Origin: Thermoleophilia bacterium UBA5186
GTDB lineage: Bacteria; Actinomycetota; Thermoleophilia; Gaiellales; Gaiellaceae
Direction: 5' to 3'
Assembly (NCBI GenBank): GCA_002413095.1
Contig: DHWI01000081.1
Coordinates: 4,266-12,165, forward strand
DNA length: 7,900 bases
Notes under the pieces: generated by a model
What the model was told of the DNA's origin: nothing
Databases searched by the model: none
Seen by the model: the letters and a program-made list of their open reading frames with translations, nothing else
Made by a program: the position numbers and the translations under genes
In this document: positions 1-5,400 of the stretch, piece after piece
Numbering within the stretch: position 1 is the stretch's first letter
How the letters are laid out: every line of letters starts with the position of its first letter

Positions 1-429
1 CCAGATGTCGCGGGCCGAGTTGCTCATCGGCTGCCCATTCGGGTACTTCTGGGCCGCTGCCGCGTCGTTGGTGCCCTTGCCGTCGACGGTCGCGAAGCGG
101 GGCATCTCGGCGTAGGTCTTGCCGCCGGTGGCCTCGAGCGTGTGGACCCGCATGTAGCCGGCGAACCAGCGTGCCCGCTGCCCGGTGTTGATCGCCTTGC
201 CGGCGACGTCGCCGCCGGGGAGGACGACGTTCGTGAGCCCGGCCTTCTTGGCCTCGGCTGCGATTCCGTCCCTGGTCATGTCGGGCGAGCCGACGATCTG
301 CTCCAGCTTCAGGCTGTCACGCACCGTGCTGCGGCCGTTGAGGCCGAGTGCGATTGCCCCGACGCCGAAGACGATGAGGACGATGCTGGCGGCGATTCCG
401 CCGAGCTCGAAAAGCTTCTTGTTGAACAT
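1..429 (-). CDS. Membrane-anchored protein of unknown function (partial, C-terminus beyond window edge)
   Basis: This reading frame is open from an ATG at 429 to the left edge (143 codons, no stop), so only the N-terminal part is visible. The start is supported by AAAGGGAG (442-435) five bases upstream. The N-terminus has two lysines and then one hydrophobic segment at about residues 9-30 (GGIAASIVLIVFGVGAIALG), fitting an uncleaved signal anchor with the rest outside the membrane. The exposed part starts with NGRSTVRDSLKLEQIVGSPDMT and continues as a polar region with Gly/Asp-rich turns and several aromatic residues (RWFAGYM near 87-93). I recall similar proteins in high-GC actinobacteria but no assigned function, and I see no catalytic motif. 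It is divergent from the sensor kinase, with 134 bases between the two starts, so regulatory DNA may be shared. Confidence 0.85.
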   Translation of the reverse strand, partial: MFNKKLFELGGIAASIVLIVFGVGAIALGLNGRSTVRDSLKLEQIVGSPDMTRDGIAAEAKKAGLTNVVLPGGDVAGKAINTGQRARWFAGYMRVHTLEATGGKTYAEMPRFATVDGKGTNDAAAAQKYPNGQPMSNSARDIW

Positions 430-503
430 GGCGACTCCCTTTCCGTGGACTCTCTTTCTTGGCTCAGTGTCCGCGGTGGGGGCTTCCCCGACATCCGGCG
501 CGG

Positions 504-526
504 CCCGCTGACCGGTCGCGGGTTTT
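504..526. promoter_or_regulatory. Inverted repeat with a T run in the divergent spacer
   Basis: CCCGC (504-508) and GCGGG (518-522) are perfect inverted arms around a spacer that contains the 8-base palindrome GACCGGTC (510-517). TTTT follows at 523-526. As DNA this could be an operator between the two divergent genes. As plus-strand RNA it would form a 5-bp hairpin with a 9-base loop and a short U run, but no plus-strand gene lies upstream within the window to be terminated. Its position 40-60 bases before the kinase start favours a regulatory role. No binding protein is identified. Confidence 0.35.
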
Positions 527-548
527 CCACACACTCGACGTTGCTCCT

Positions 549-554
549 TACGAT
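549..554 (+). promoter_or_regulatory. Possible -10 element for the sensor kinase gene
   Basis: TACGAT fits the loose actinobacterial TANNNT pattern and ends nine bases before the kinase ATG at 564. A weak -35-like TTCCAC lies at 525-530 with an 18-base spacer. If used, transcription would begin at or almost at the ATG, giving a leaderless or near-leaderless message. That would fit the absence of a clear Shine-Dalgarno sequence before 564. Motif evidence only. Confidence 0.25.
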
Positions 555-563
555 TCCGACGAG

Positions 564-2201
564 ATGACGGAGACCAAAGCCTCGGCCCGACTTCGCACCC
601 TGGTGGAAACGGGGGTCGCGATCAGCTCCGAGCTGTCGCTCGACGGGGTGCTCGAGCGCATCGTGGAAGCCGCTGCGGAGCTCACCGGTGCCCGCTATGC
701 CGCACTGGGCGTGATCGACGCCGCCGGGACGGGCCTCGAGCGGTTCGTGACGACCGGCCTGGACGAGCAAACCCGGAAGCAGATCGGCGACCCGCCGCAC
801 GGGCGCGGGATTTTGGGTGTCCTCATCCGGGACGCGCGACCGCTTCGCCTTCACGACCTCGCGCAAGATCCTCGTTCGGTCGGGTTCCCGCCGAATCACC
901 CGCCGATGAGCACTTTCCTCGGCGTCCCGATCCTCCTCCGCGGCGTCGCGTTCGGGAACCTTTATCTGACCGAGAAGGAGGGCGGCGAGGACTTCGCGGC
1001 CGAAGACGAGGAACTCGTGACGCTCCTCGCCTCCCAGGCGGCGGTCGCGGTGGAGAACGCCAGGCTGTATGAGTCCGCGACTGCATGGTCGCGGCAGCTC
1101 GAGTCGCTGAACGAGATCGGAAATGCGCTTGTCGGAGAGCTTGACCTGGCGCGCGTGCTCGAGCTCGTCGCGTCGCGTCTCCGCGAGCTCCTGAATGCGC
1201 GCGTCGTCGCGATCGCGCTGCCGGTCGGCGGCGACCTCCGGATCGAGGCCGCGGCGGGCGAGCCCGCGAACGAGTTGCTGGGCGTGACCTTCTCCGGCGC
1301 GGAGTCGAAGGCCGGACGTGTGCTCGAGCGTGCTGCGAGCGAGCGCGTGGACTCCGTGCTCGAGGATCCCGAGGTCGACCAGGGCACGGCGCGGCGGCTC
1401 GGCGCGCGCACGGGACTGTTCGTCCCACTCGTCTTTCGCGGCTCCGCGATCGGCGTCGTCCTCGCCCACGACAAGCTCGGCGCGGATGCACGGTTCGACA
1501 GCAACGACCAGCGCGTCGCCGAGCAGTTCGCGGCGCGCGCGTCGGTCGCCGTCGACCTCACTCGCCGCGTCGCCCGCGACTCGCTGCGTCGCGTCGTCGC
1601 TGGCCAGGAGATCGAGCGGAGGCGTCTCGCGCGCGAGCTCCACGACGAGACGGGGCAGGCGCTGACGTCGATCCTGCTCGGGTTGCGCGCGGTCGAGGAG
1701 GCCGAATCCGCCGAGCAGGGCCGCGCTGCCGGGGCGCAGCTGCGCGAGCTCATCGTGGAGACGCTGCAAGATGTCCGCCGGCTCGCGGTACAGCTTCGTC
1801 CGAAGGCTCTCGACGACTTCGGACTCGTCGCGGCACTCGAGGCGCTTGTCGAGACGTTCTCCGAAGCTACGGGAATCGGCGTCGACCTCGAGGCTCAGCT
1901 GGGCGACGAGCGGCTGCCGACCGAGGTTGAGACCACGCTGTACCGAATCGTGCAGGAAGCGCTCACGAACATCGTCAAGCACGCGCAAGCGAGCAAGGTC
2001 AGCGTTCTGCTCGTCCGTCGCCCTGGCTCGGTCACGGCGGTCATCGAGGACGACGGAGACGGGTTCCGCGTCGACGACGTGCGGGACGACGCCGCTGGTT
2101 TGATCGGGATGCGCGAGCGCCTGGCGCTGCACGACGGTCGGCTGACGGTCGAATCTTCGCCCGAATCGGGCACGACGCTCGCGATCGAGATGCCGCTCTA
2201 G
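564..2201 (+). CDS. GAF-GAF sensor histidine kinase, DosS/DevS-like (putative heme gas sensor)
   Basis: This 545-residue kinase should autophosphorylate on His and pass the phosphate to the regulator encoded next. In order I see GAF 1 (about 21-167), GAF 2 (about 185-335), a HisKA_3 dimerisation domain with phospho-acceptor His360 in ARELHDETGQ, and HATPase_c with N box ALTNIVKHAQ (466-475), DDGDGF (496-501) and the GLIGMRERL segment. No membrane segment or signal peptide is present, so it is cytosolic. The architecture and length resemble mycobacterial DosS/DevS (578 residues). GAF 1 keeps the VGFPPNHPPM and GNLYLTEK motifs; His112 and Tyr134 correspond to the DosS heme ligand His149 and distal Tyr171, with the same 22-residue spacing. 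Heme binding is inferred. I chose ATG 564 because the frame upstream to ATG 459 gives only an Arg/Pro-rich stretch unlike the family. The ribosome site is weak. Confidence 0.93.
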   Translation: MTETKASARLRTLVETGVAISSELSLDGVLERIVEAAAELTGARYAALGVIDAAGTGLERFVTTGLDEQTRKQIGDPPHGRGILGVLIRDARPLRLHDLAQDPRSVGFPPNHPPMSTFLGVPILLRGVAFGNLYLTEKEGGEDFAAEDEELVTLLASQAAVAVENARLYESATAWSRQLESLNEIGNALVGELDLARVLELVASRLRELLNARVVAIALPVGGDLRIEAAAGEPANELLGVTFSGAESKAGRVLERAASERVDSVLEDPEVDQGTARRLGARTGLFVPLVFRGSAIGVVLAHDKLGADARFDSNDQRVAEQFAARASVAVDLTRRVARDSLRRVVAGQEIERRRLARELHDETGQALTSILLGLRAVEEAESAEQGRAAGAQLRELIVETLQDVRRLAVQLRPKALDDFGLVAALEALVETFSEATGIGVDLEAQLGDERLPTEVETTLYRIVQEALTNIVKHAQASKVSVLLVRRPGSVTAVIEDDGDGFRVDDVRDDAAGLIGMRERLALHDGRLTVESSPESGTTLAIEMPL

Positions 2202-2851
2202 TGGCGATCCGCGTTGTCGTCGTCGACGACCACGCCGTCGTCCGCTCCGGAATCAAGCTCCTGCTCGACTCGCACGAGGACATCGAGGTCGTCGGCGAGG
2301 CCGGAAACGCCAAGGACGCGATCTTCCGCGTGCGCGAGCAGACGCCGGACGTGATCCTGCTCGACCTCGTCATGCCGGGGGAGGGCGGGATCGAGGTGCT
2401 GCCGAAGCTCCTGAAGGAGGCGCCCGACGCGAAGGTGCTCGTCCTATCGATGGAGGACGACCCGAGCTACGTGCGCGAGGCCTTCGCGGCCGGGGCGAGC
2501 GGCTACGTGCTGAAGGAGGCGGCCGACGAGGAGGTCGTGGCCGCGATTCGCGACATCGCGAGCGGCGGCAGCTACGTGCACCCGACGCTCGGCGCTCGGA
2601 TGGTCGCCGCCGACGCCGCCGACCGCGCTGCTGCAGAGGCGGACCCGCTCTCCGATCGGGAGCGCGAGATCCTGCGCCTGCTTGCACTCGGCCACACGAA
2701 TCAGGAGATCGCGAAGATGCTCTTCATCTCCGTGCGGACGGCGGAGACGCATCGCGCGCACATCATGCAGAAGTTGCGGCTTGGCACCCGCGCCGAGCTC
2801 GTGCGCCACGCGCTCGCGCAGGGCCTGCTCGACGACCCGGACGCGCCCTAG
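2201..2851 (+). CDS. NarL/FixJ-family response regulator (REC + LuxR HTH)
   Basis: This 216-residue cytosolic DNA-binding regulator is the probable partner of the kinase upstream. The receiver domain (about 3-120) has the acidic pair Asp9/Asp10, phospho-acceptor Asp55 in VILLDLVMP, Ser83 at the switch position and Lys105 in GYVLKE, all the expected active-site residues. A linker (about 121-148) leads to a LuxR-type helix-turn-helix (about 150-210) with LSDREREILRLLALGHTNQEIA and a recognition helix around VRTAETHRAHIMQKL. It starts with GTG, and the G of the kinase TAG stop is the first base of this start, so translation is probably coupled. The HTH is generic NarL-type and does not show that it binds DosR-like boxes; I found no DosR box in the spacers. 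Its TAG stop lies on the CTAG shared with the convergent DUF5661-like gene. Confidence 0.95.
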   Translation: MAIRVVVVDDHAVVRSGIKLLLDSHEDIEVVGEAGNAKDAIFRVREQTPDVILLDLVMPGEGGIEVLPKLLKEAPDAKVLVLSMEDDPSYVREAFAAGASGYVLKEAADEEVVAAIRDIASGGSYVHPTLGARMVAADAADRAAAEADPLSDREREILRLLALGHTNQEIAKMLFISVRTAETHRAHIMQKLRLGTRAELVRHALAQGLLDDPDAP

Positions 2852-3123
2852 CCCGGATCGTTCTCCATGCGCTCGAGCCGGGTGTAATAGTCGGGCAGCT
2901 CGTGGAGGTGGGCCAGCGCGATCTTCCCGGTGGCGACCGGGTCGTCGCCCGTGACGTTCGTGTGCGGATCCCGGAGCCCGTGCTCCAGCTCGACGCTCAT
3001 CCCAGCGCGGAACTGCTCGACGTCGAACGGGGCCGTGGCCCACTCGATCCCGAGTTCTTCGCCGATCCTGCGAGCCTCGTCAGATGTGAATTCTGTACGG
3101 CCGGTCATATGAACCGCCACCAT
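2848..3123 (-). CDS. DUF5661-like small protein
   Basis: This 91-residue protein is soluble by composition: acidic, with no signal peptide or membrane segment. The sequence FTSDEARRIGEELGIEW, then FDVEQFRAGMSVELEHGLRD, TNVTGDD, KIALAHLHELPDYYTRL matches the pattern I know as DUF5661, a family without an assigned function. The conserved His in VELEHG and in LAHLHELPDYY could suggest metal binding, but this is not established. The ATG at 3123 follows the copper-protein stop after one base (TAG-C-ATG), so it should be translated by coupling to that gene. Met6 (codon 3108-3106) is an alternative start that would begin just before the conserved region. It ends inside the CTAG at 2848-2851, overlapping the convergent regulator gene by four bases. 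Its place as last gene of the copper operon suggests a linked role, but no mechanism is visible. Confidence 0.85.
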   Translation of the reverse strand: MVAVHMTGRTEFTSDEARRIGEELGIEWATAPFDVEQFRAGMSVELEHGLRDPHTNVTGDDPVATGKIALAHLHELPDYYTRLERMENDPG

Positions 3124-3124
3124 G

Positions 3125-4288
3125 CTAGTGGCTCATCGTTCCCTTGACGTTTCCGACGTTCAGGAGCCCGACCTGGCCCTGGTCGACCGCGGCAAAGGCG
3201 TGCGATACGAAGGGATAGAGGCCCGGCTGGTCGATCTTGACGTCGAACACGGCGCCCCCACCCGCAGGCACGCCGACGGTCTGCACGTTGCGGAGCGGCG
3301 GACTGGTCAGACCGGCGTCGACCCAGGCGCGGTTGAGGATCGTGCCGACGATGTGGAAGTCGGTGTCGAGCGAGGGCCCCGCGTCCATGACCCAGAAGCG
3401 GACGGTCTCGCCGGGATTCGCGGTCAGTGGATGCTTGACGTACTGGCCCGCGTAGCCGTTGAAGGTCATCCAGTCGGGCTGGCGTGCGTGTGCCTTGGCC
3501 ATGTTGAACTGCGCAGGCTTCGAGAGGCCGTCAGAGGAGAGGTACCACTCGCTGGCCACGAGGACGTAGTTGCGGTCGGCGTGGGGCATGACCCCCGGCT
3601 TTGGCTCGACCACGATCGCGCCATACATCCCGTTCGCGATGTGCATGAGCACGGGCTTCGTCCCGCAGTGGTACATGAAGACCCCGGGATCGTTCGCGCG
3701 GAAGGAGTAGCTGACTGACTTCCCCGGCATGACGTCGCCGAAGGCCTTGTCCGGAGCGATCCGCGCCGCATGGAAGTCGACTGAGTGGGGGATCGCGCCG
3801 CTATTCGTCAGCGTGATCTTCACCAGCTGTCCCTGCCGGACGTGGATGACCGGCCCGGGTGCGCCGCCGGCCCAGGCCCACGCGCTGTACTTGATTCCGG
3901 GCGCGACCTGGATCTCGACGTCCTTCAGGACGAGATTGACGTCGGCGACGGCGCCGGCGGGAGCAGCAGGAAGCTCGGCGGGGAAAGCCTTGTGTCCGGT
4001 CGCGAGCGCGTCGGCGTTCGCCGGCGCGGCGCCCGCGAAGCTCTTCAGGTCAGAGACGGCGGTCTGCGCGGGCGTCGCCATTGAACCGCCCGATCCAGCA
4101 CTGGCCGCCGCGCGGTCGGCCGCGTTCCTGGCGCCGTTGGCATCCGACCACATCAATGCGGCGAAGAACGCGAGCGCAACCACGAGAAAGCCGAGTCCGA
4201 TGCACGCGAGGGCGAAGAACGCGGACGAGGCTGTTTCCTCGCGTCTCGCTTCCTTGGCTCGCGGCGGTGTGTGCTGGACACTGCTCAT
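3125..4288 (-). CDS. Membrane-anchored NirK-type copper nitrite reductase-like multicopper protein
   Basis: This 387-residue protein should reduce nitrite to NO if it is a true copper nitrite reductase. An N-terminal membrane segment (about 22-47) is followed by an Ala/Gly/Ser-rich linker (50-112) and two cupredoxin domains (about 115-230 and 240-378), so the catalytic part sits outside the membrane. Type 1 copper ligands are His168, Cys208, His216 and Met221. Type 2 ligands are His173, His207 and His363. Catalytic Asp171 and His312 are present. The His168-Asp-His173 spacing and the 51 residues between His312 and His363 equal those in Alcaligenes NirK (His95/Asp98/His100; His255/His306). The HxH and HCHxxxH motifs of laccases are absent. 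ATG 4288 is chosen over 4381 because AAGGAGAG precedes it and the upstream extension looks non-coding. It lies downstream of the cupredoxin-like gene and one base before the DUF5661-like gene. Confidence 0.9.
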   Translation of the reverse strand: MSSVQHTPPRAKEARREETASSAFFALACIGLGFLVVALAFFAALMWSDANGARNAADRAAASAGSGGSMATPAQTAVSDLKSFAGAAPANADALATGHKAFPAELPAAPAGAVADVNLVLKDVEIQVAPGIKYSAWAWAGGAPGPVIHVRQGQLVKITLTNSGAIPHSVDFHAARIAPDKAFGDVMPGKSVSYSFRANDPGVFMYHCGTKPVLMHIANGMYGAIVVEPKPGVMPHADRNYVLVASEWYLSSDGLSKPAQFNMAKAHARQPDWMTFNGYAGQYVKHPLTANPGETVRFWVMDAGPSLDTDFHIVGTILNRAWVDAGLTSPPLRNVQTVGVPAGGGAVFDVKIDQPGLYPFVSHAFAAVDQGQVGLLNVGNVKGTMSH

Positions 4289-4295
4289 CGGTTGG

Positions 4296-4303
4296 CTCTC
4301 CTT
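4296..4303 (-). promoter_or_regulatory. Ribosome binding site that fixes the start of the NirK-like gene
   Basis: On the minus strand this reads AAGGAGAG, seven bases before the ATG at 4288. It decides between that start and an in-frame ATG at 4381, which would add a 31-residue Pro/Arg/Ser-rich extension in front of the membrane anchor. Confidence 0.75.
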
Positions 4304-4391
4304 CGTCGTAGATGTCGATCGAGGGTGGGCGTCTTCCGCGGGGCGGCGTCCCGGCGAGTCCGCAGACCCGACCGGGAACACCGGGCGGAGA

Positions 4392-4417
4392 GGGCTGCGG
4401 GGTTAGCCCGGCAGCCC
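4392..4417. repeat. GC hairpin in the cupredoxin/NirK-like intergenic gap
   Basis: GGGCTGC (4392-4398) and GCAGCCC (4411-4417) form a perfect 7-bp stem. Inside it GGG (4400-4402) can pair with CCC (4407-4409) around a TTAG loop, after one G-G mismatch. It begins 17 bases past the cupredoxin-like stop within a 146-base gap (4289-4434) that holds no other gene. There is no U run on the minus-strand side. It may be a partial terminator or an mRNA-stability hairpin that lets the small secreted protein be made in excess of the enzyme. Confidence 0.45.
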
Positions 4418-4434
4418 GCGTCCAACGAGGTGAT

Positions 4435-4863
4435 CTATCGCACCGTGACGGTCAGGCGCAGGACGTTGTCCTCGCCGAGCGTCTTCGTCGTGGACGCCCA
4501 CTTGTAGTCGTCGCCGGCCTTCGTCGTGAAGTGGTAGACGCCGACCTTCGAGAAGCGGACGCTTGCGGTTGCGCCCATGCGCCGCATGGCCGGGGCGACA
4601 ACCTTCACGTTCGGCCCGGACGTCTGCACGAGTGCGTGCGGCATGACGTCGTTGTTGACGAACTTCAGCGTGGTCCCGTGCTTCAGCGAGACCGACAGCG
4701 ACGCCTTGTACGGGCCTGCTGCGGTGAGCGCCCAGGCGTGGCAGCCGCGCTTCTGGTGGTGGATGGTGATCGTCCGGCTCTGGCTTGCGAACGCCGGAGC
4801 GGCGACTGCGAGTGCGACGGCTAGCGCCAGTCCCGTCCACTTGAGCTTCCTGATTCTTGTCAT
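4435..4863 (-). CDS. Secreted cupredoxin-like protein without the canonical blue-copper Cys
   Basis: This 142-residue precursor has a signal peptide: basic MTRIRKLKW, hydrophobic core 10-22, and probable cleavage after AFA (26/27). The mature part of about 116 residues is beta-rich and cupredoxin-like: GTTLKFVNNDVMPHALV (63-79) resembles the strand that carries the first His ligand (His76), and VGVYHFTTKAGDDY (107-120) sits where cupredoxins have their Cys-His-Met loop, but Cys and Met are missing there. Other possible metal ligands are Cys41-His42 in RGCHAW, Met93, Met96 and His111. It may therefore bind copper in a different way, or not at all, and is an unlikely classical electron donor. 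ATG 4863 is preferred over 4920 because GAAAGGA (4877-4871) lies seven bases upstream and a proper signal peptide follows. It is probably the first gene of the copper operon. Periplasmic or extracellular copper handling is inferred from position. Confidence 0.85.
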   Translation of the reverse strand: MTRIRKLKWTGLALAVALAVAAPAFASQSRTITIHHQKRGCHAWALTAAGPYKASLSVSLKHGTTLKFVNNDVMPHALVQTSGPNVKVVAPAMRRMGATASVRFSKVGVYHFTTKAGDDYKWASTTKTLGEDNVLRLTVTVR

Positions 4864-4901
4864 GGTCGTTTCCTTTCGAATGGTTTCTCTCAGTGTCGGC
4901 C

Positions 4902-4913
4902 GTGCGCGCGCAC
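4902..4913. promoter_or_regulatory. 12-base perfect palindrome upstream of the copper operon
   Basis: GTGCGCGCGCAC is a perfect palindrome centred about 44 bases before the cupredoxin-like start. It lies where an operator could act on the copper operon promoter. An alternating CG run also arises easily in GC-rich DNA, so this is only a candidate site. Confidence 0.3.
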
Positions 4914-4953
4914 CGTCCATCGGAGTCGGCGCTGACTGCCATTCAGGGATTTC

Positions 4954-4998
4954 CCGCAGCGTTTCACCACGTCTTCGTGGCCCCCGAACGCGCTGCGG
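4954..4998. repeat. Nested inverted repeat in the divergent spacer, flanked by direct repeats
   Basis: CCGCAGCG (4954-4961) and CGCTGCGG (4991-4998) are perfect 8-bp arms. Between them CCACG (4967-4971) and CGTGG (4976-4980) form a second stem around TCTT. The structure lies in the 204-base spacer (4864-5067) between the cupredoxin-like gene and the divergent 5068 gene, which has no other gene. The 9-mer TTTCCCGCA starts at 4950 and again at 5000, exactly 50 bases apart, and overlaps or flanks the left and right arms. This could be paired operator sites or a structured 5' leader of the rightward transcript. Confidence 0.55.
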
Positions 4999-5067
4999 CT
5001 TTCCCGCAAGCTTCCTGTCGGACGATGCGGATGCGGTGAGCGCTAGCCGGCGGGAGGATGCAAGCGC

Positions 5068-5400
5068 ATGTCGAGCTATGCCGTCTACTGGAACGAAGGG
5101 GCAGGGCCGCGGTACGCGGGCCGTCTGGAGCTAACCGACTCGTCGGCGGAGCTCTGCGGCGTGGCCGTTGGACGTCGGTGCCTCGAGTCGGTTCCGTACG
5201 GTGACATTGACTCCGTCAGCCTCGACACGGCCATCCTCCGGGTCGGGCGCCGGAGGGACACCGATCTCGACATCGGAAGCGTGGACGAGCCCGGAGCGCT
5301 GCGCGAGCTTGCCGATCTGCTCGCCCGCGCGGTCGCGCGCGTCCCCTCGGTGCCGCCCAAATTTTCAATCCCGTCCGCACTGACAAAGGAGATCCGATGA
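5068..5400 (+). CDS. Small protein of unknown function, coupled to the alcohol dehydrogenase gene
   Basis: This 110-residue protein has no signal peptide or membrane segment. I do not recognise a named family. The first 75 residues alternate short hydrophobic strands and polar turns (YAVYW, YAGRLELT, AELCGVAV, CLESVPYGDIDSVSL, AILRVGR, LDIGSV), followed by one amphipathic helix (PGALRELADLLARAVARV). This strands-then-helix order is like a small PH-like or GRAM-like barrel with its capping helix, a fold guess only. ATG 5068 follows GGGAGG (5052-5057) by ten bases. Its TGA overlaps the next ATG as ATGA, so the two genes form one transcript with coupled translation. The function is not visible; a role in assisting or regulating the dehydrogenase is possible from context alone. 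Confidence 0.75.
   Translation: MSSYAVYWNEGAGPRYAGRLELTDSSAELCGVAVGRRCLESVPYGDIDSVSLDTAILRVGRRRDTDLDIGSVDEPGALRELADLLARAVARVPSVPPKFSIPSALTKEIR

Noticed and set aside
459..563. Upstream ATG 459 as start of the sensor kinase
   Set aside because: The extra 35 residues are Arg/Pro-rich and unlike the family. The frame from ATG 564 begins as this kinase family normally does.
309..2132. 607-codon open frame on the minus strand, antisense to the sensor kinase
   Set aside because: Its translation is Arg/Asp/Glu-rich with no recognisable domain, while the plus-strand frame gives a complete kinase. Long antisense frames are expected opposite GC-rich genes.
3125..4288. Two-domain laccase instead of a nitrite reductase-like protein
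   Set aside because: The HxH and HCHxxxH motifs for the trinuclear copper cluster are absent, while NirK catalytic Asp and His positions are present.
4289..4381. Upstream ATG 4381 as start of the NirK-like gene
   Set aside because: The extension looks non-coding, and AAGGAGAG lies at the right distance before ATG 4288.
4946..4955. GGGATTTCCC as a DosR-type box upstream of the copper operon
   Set aside because: The DosR consensus is longer (GGGACT and AGTCCC arms spaced over 14 bases or more). This 10-base dyad has the wrong spacing and base at the key position.
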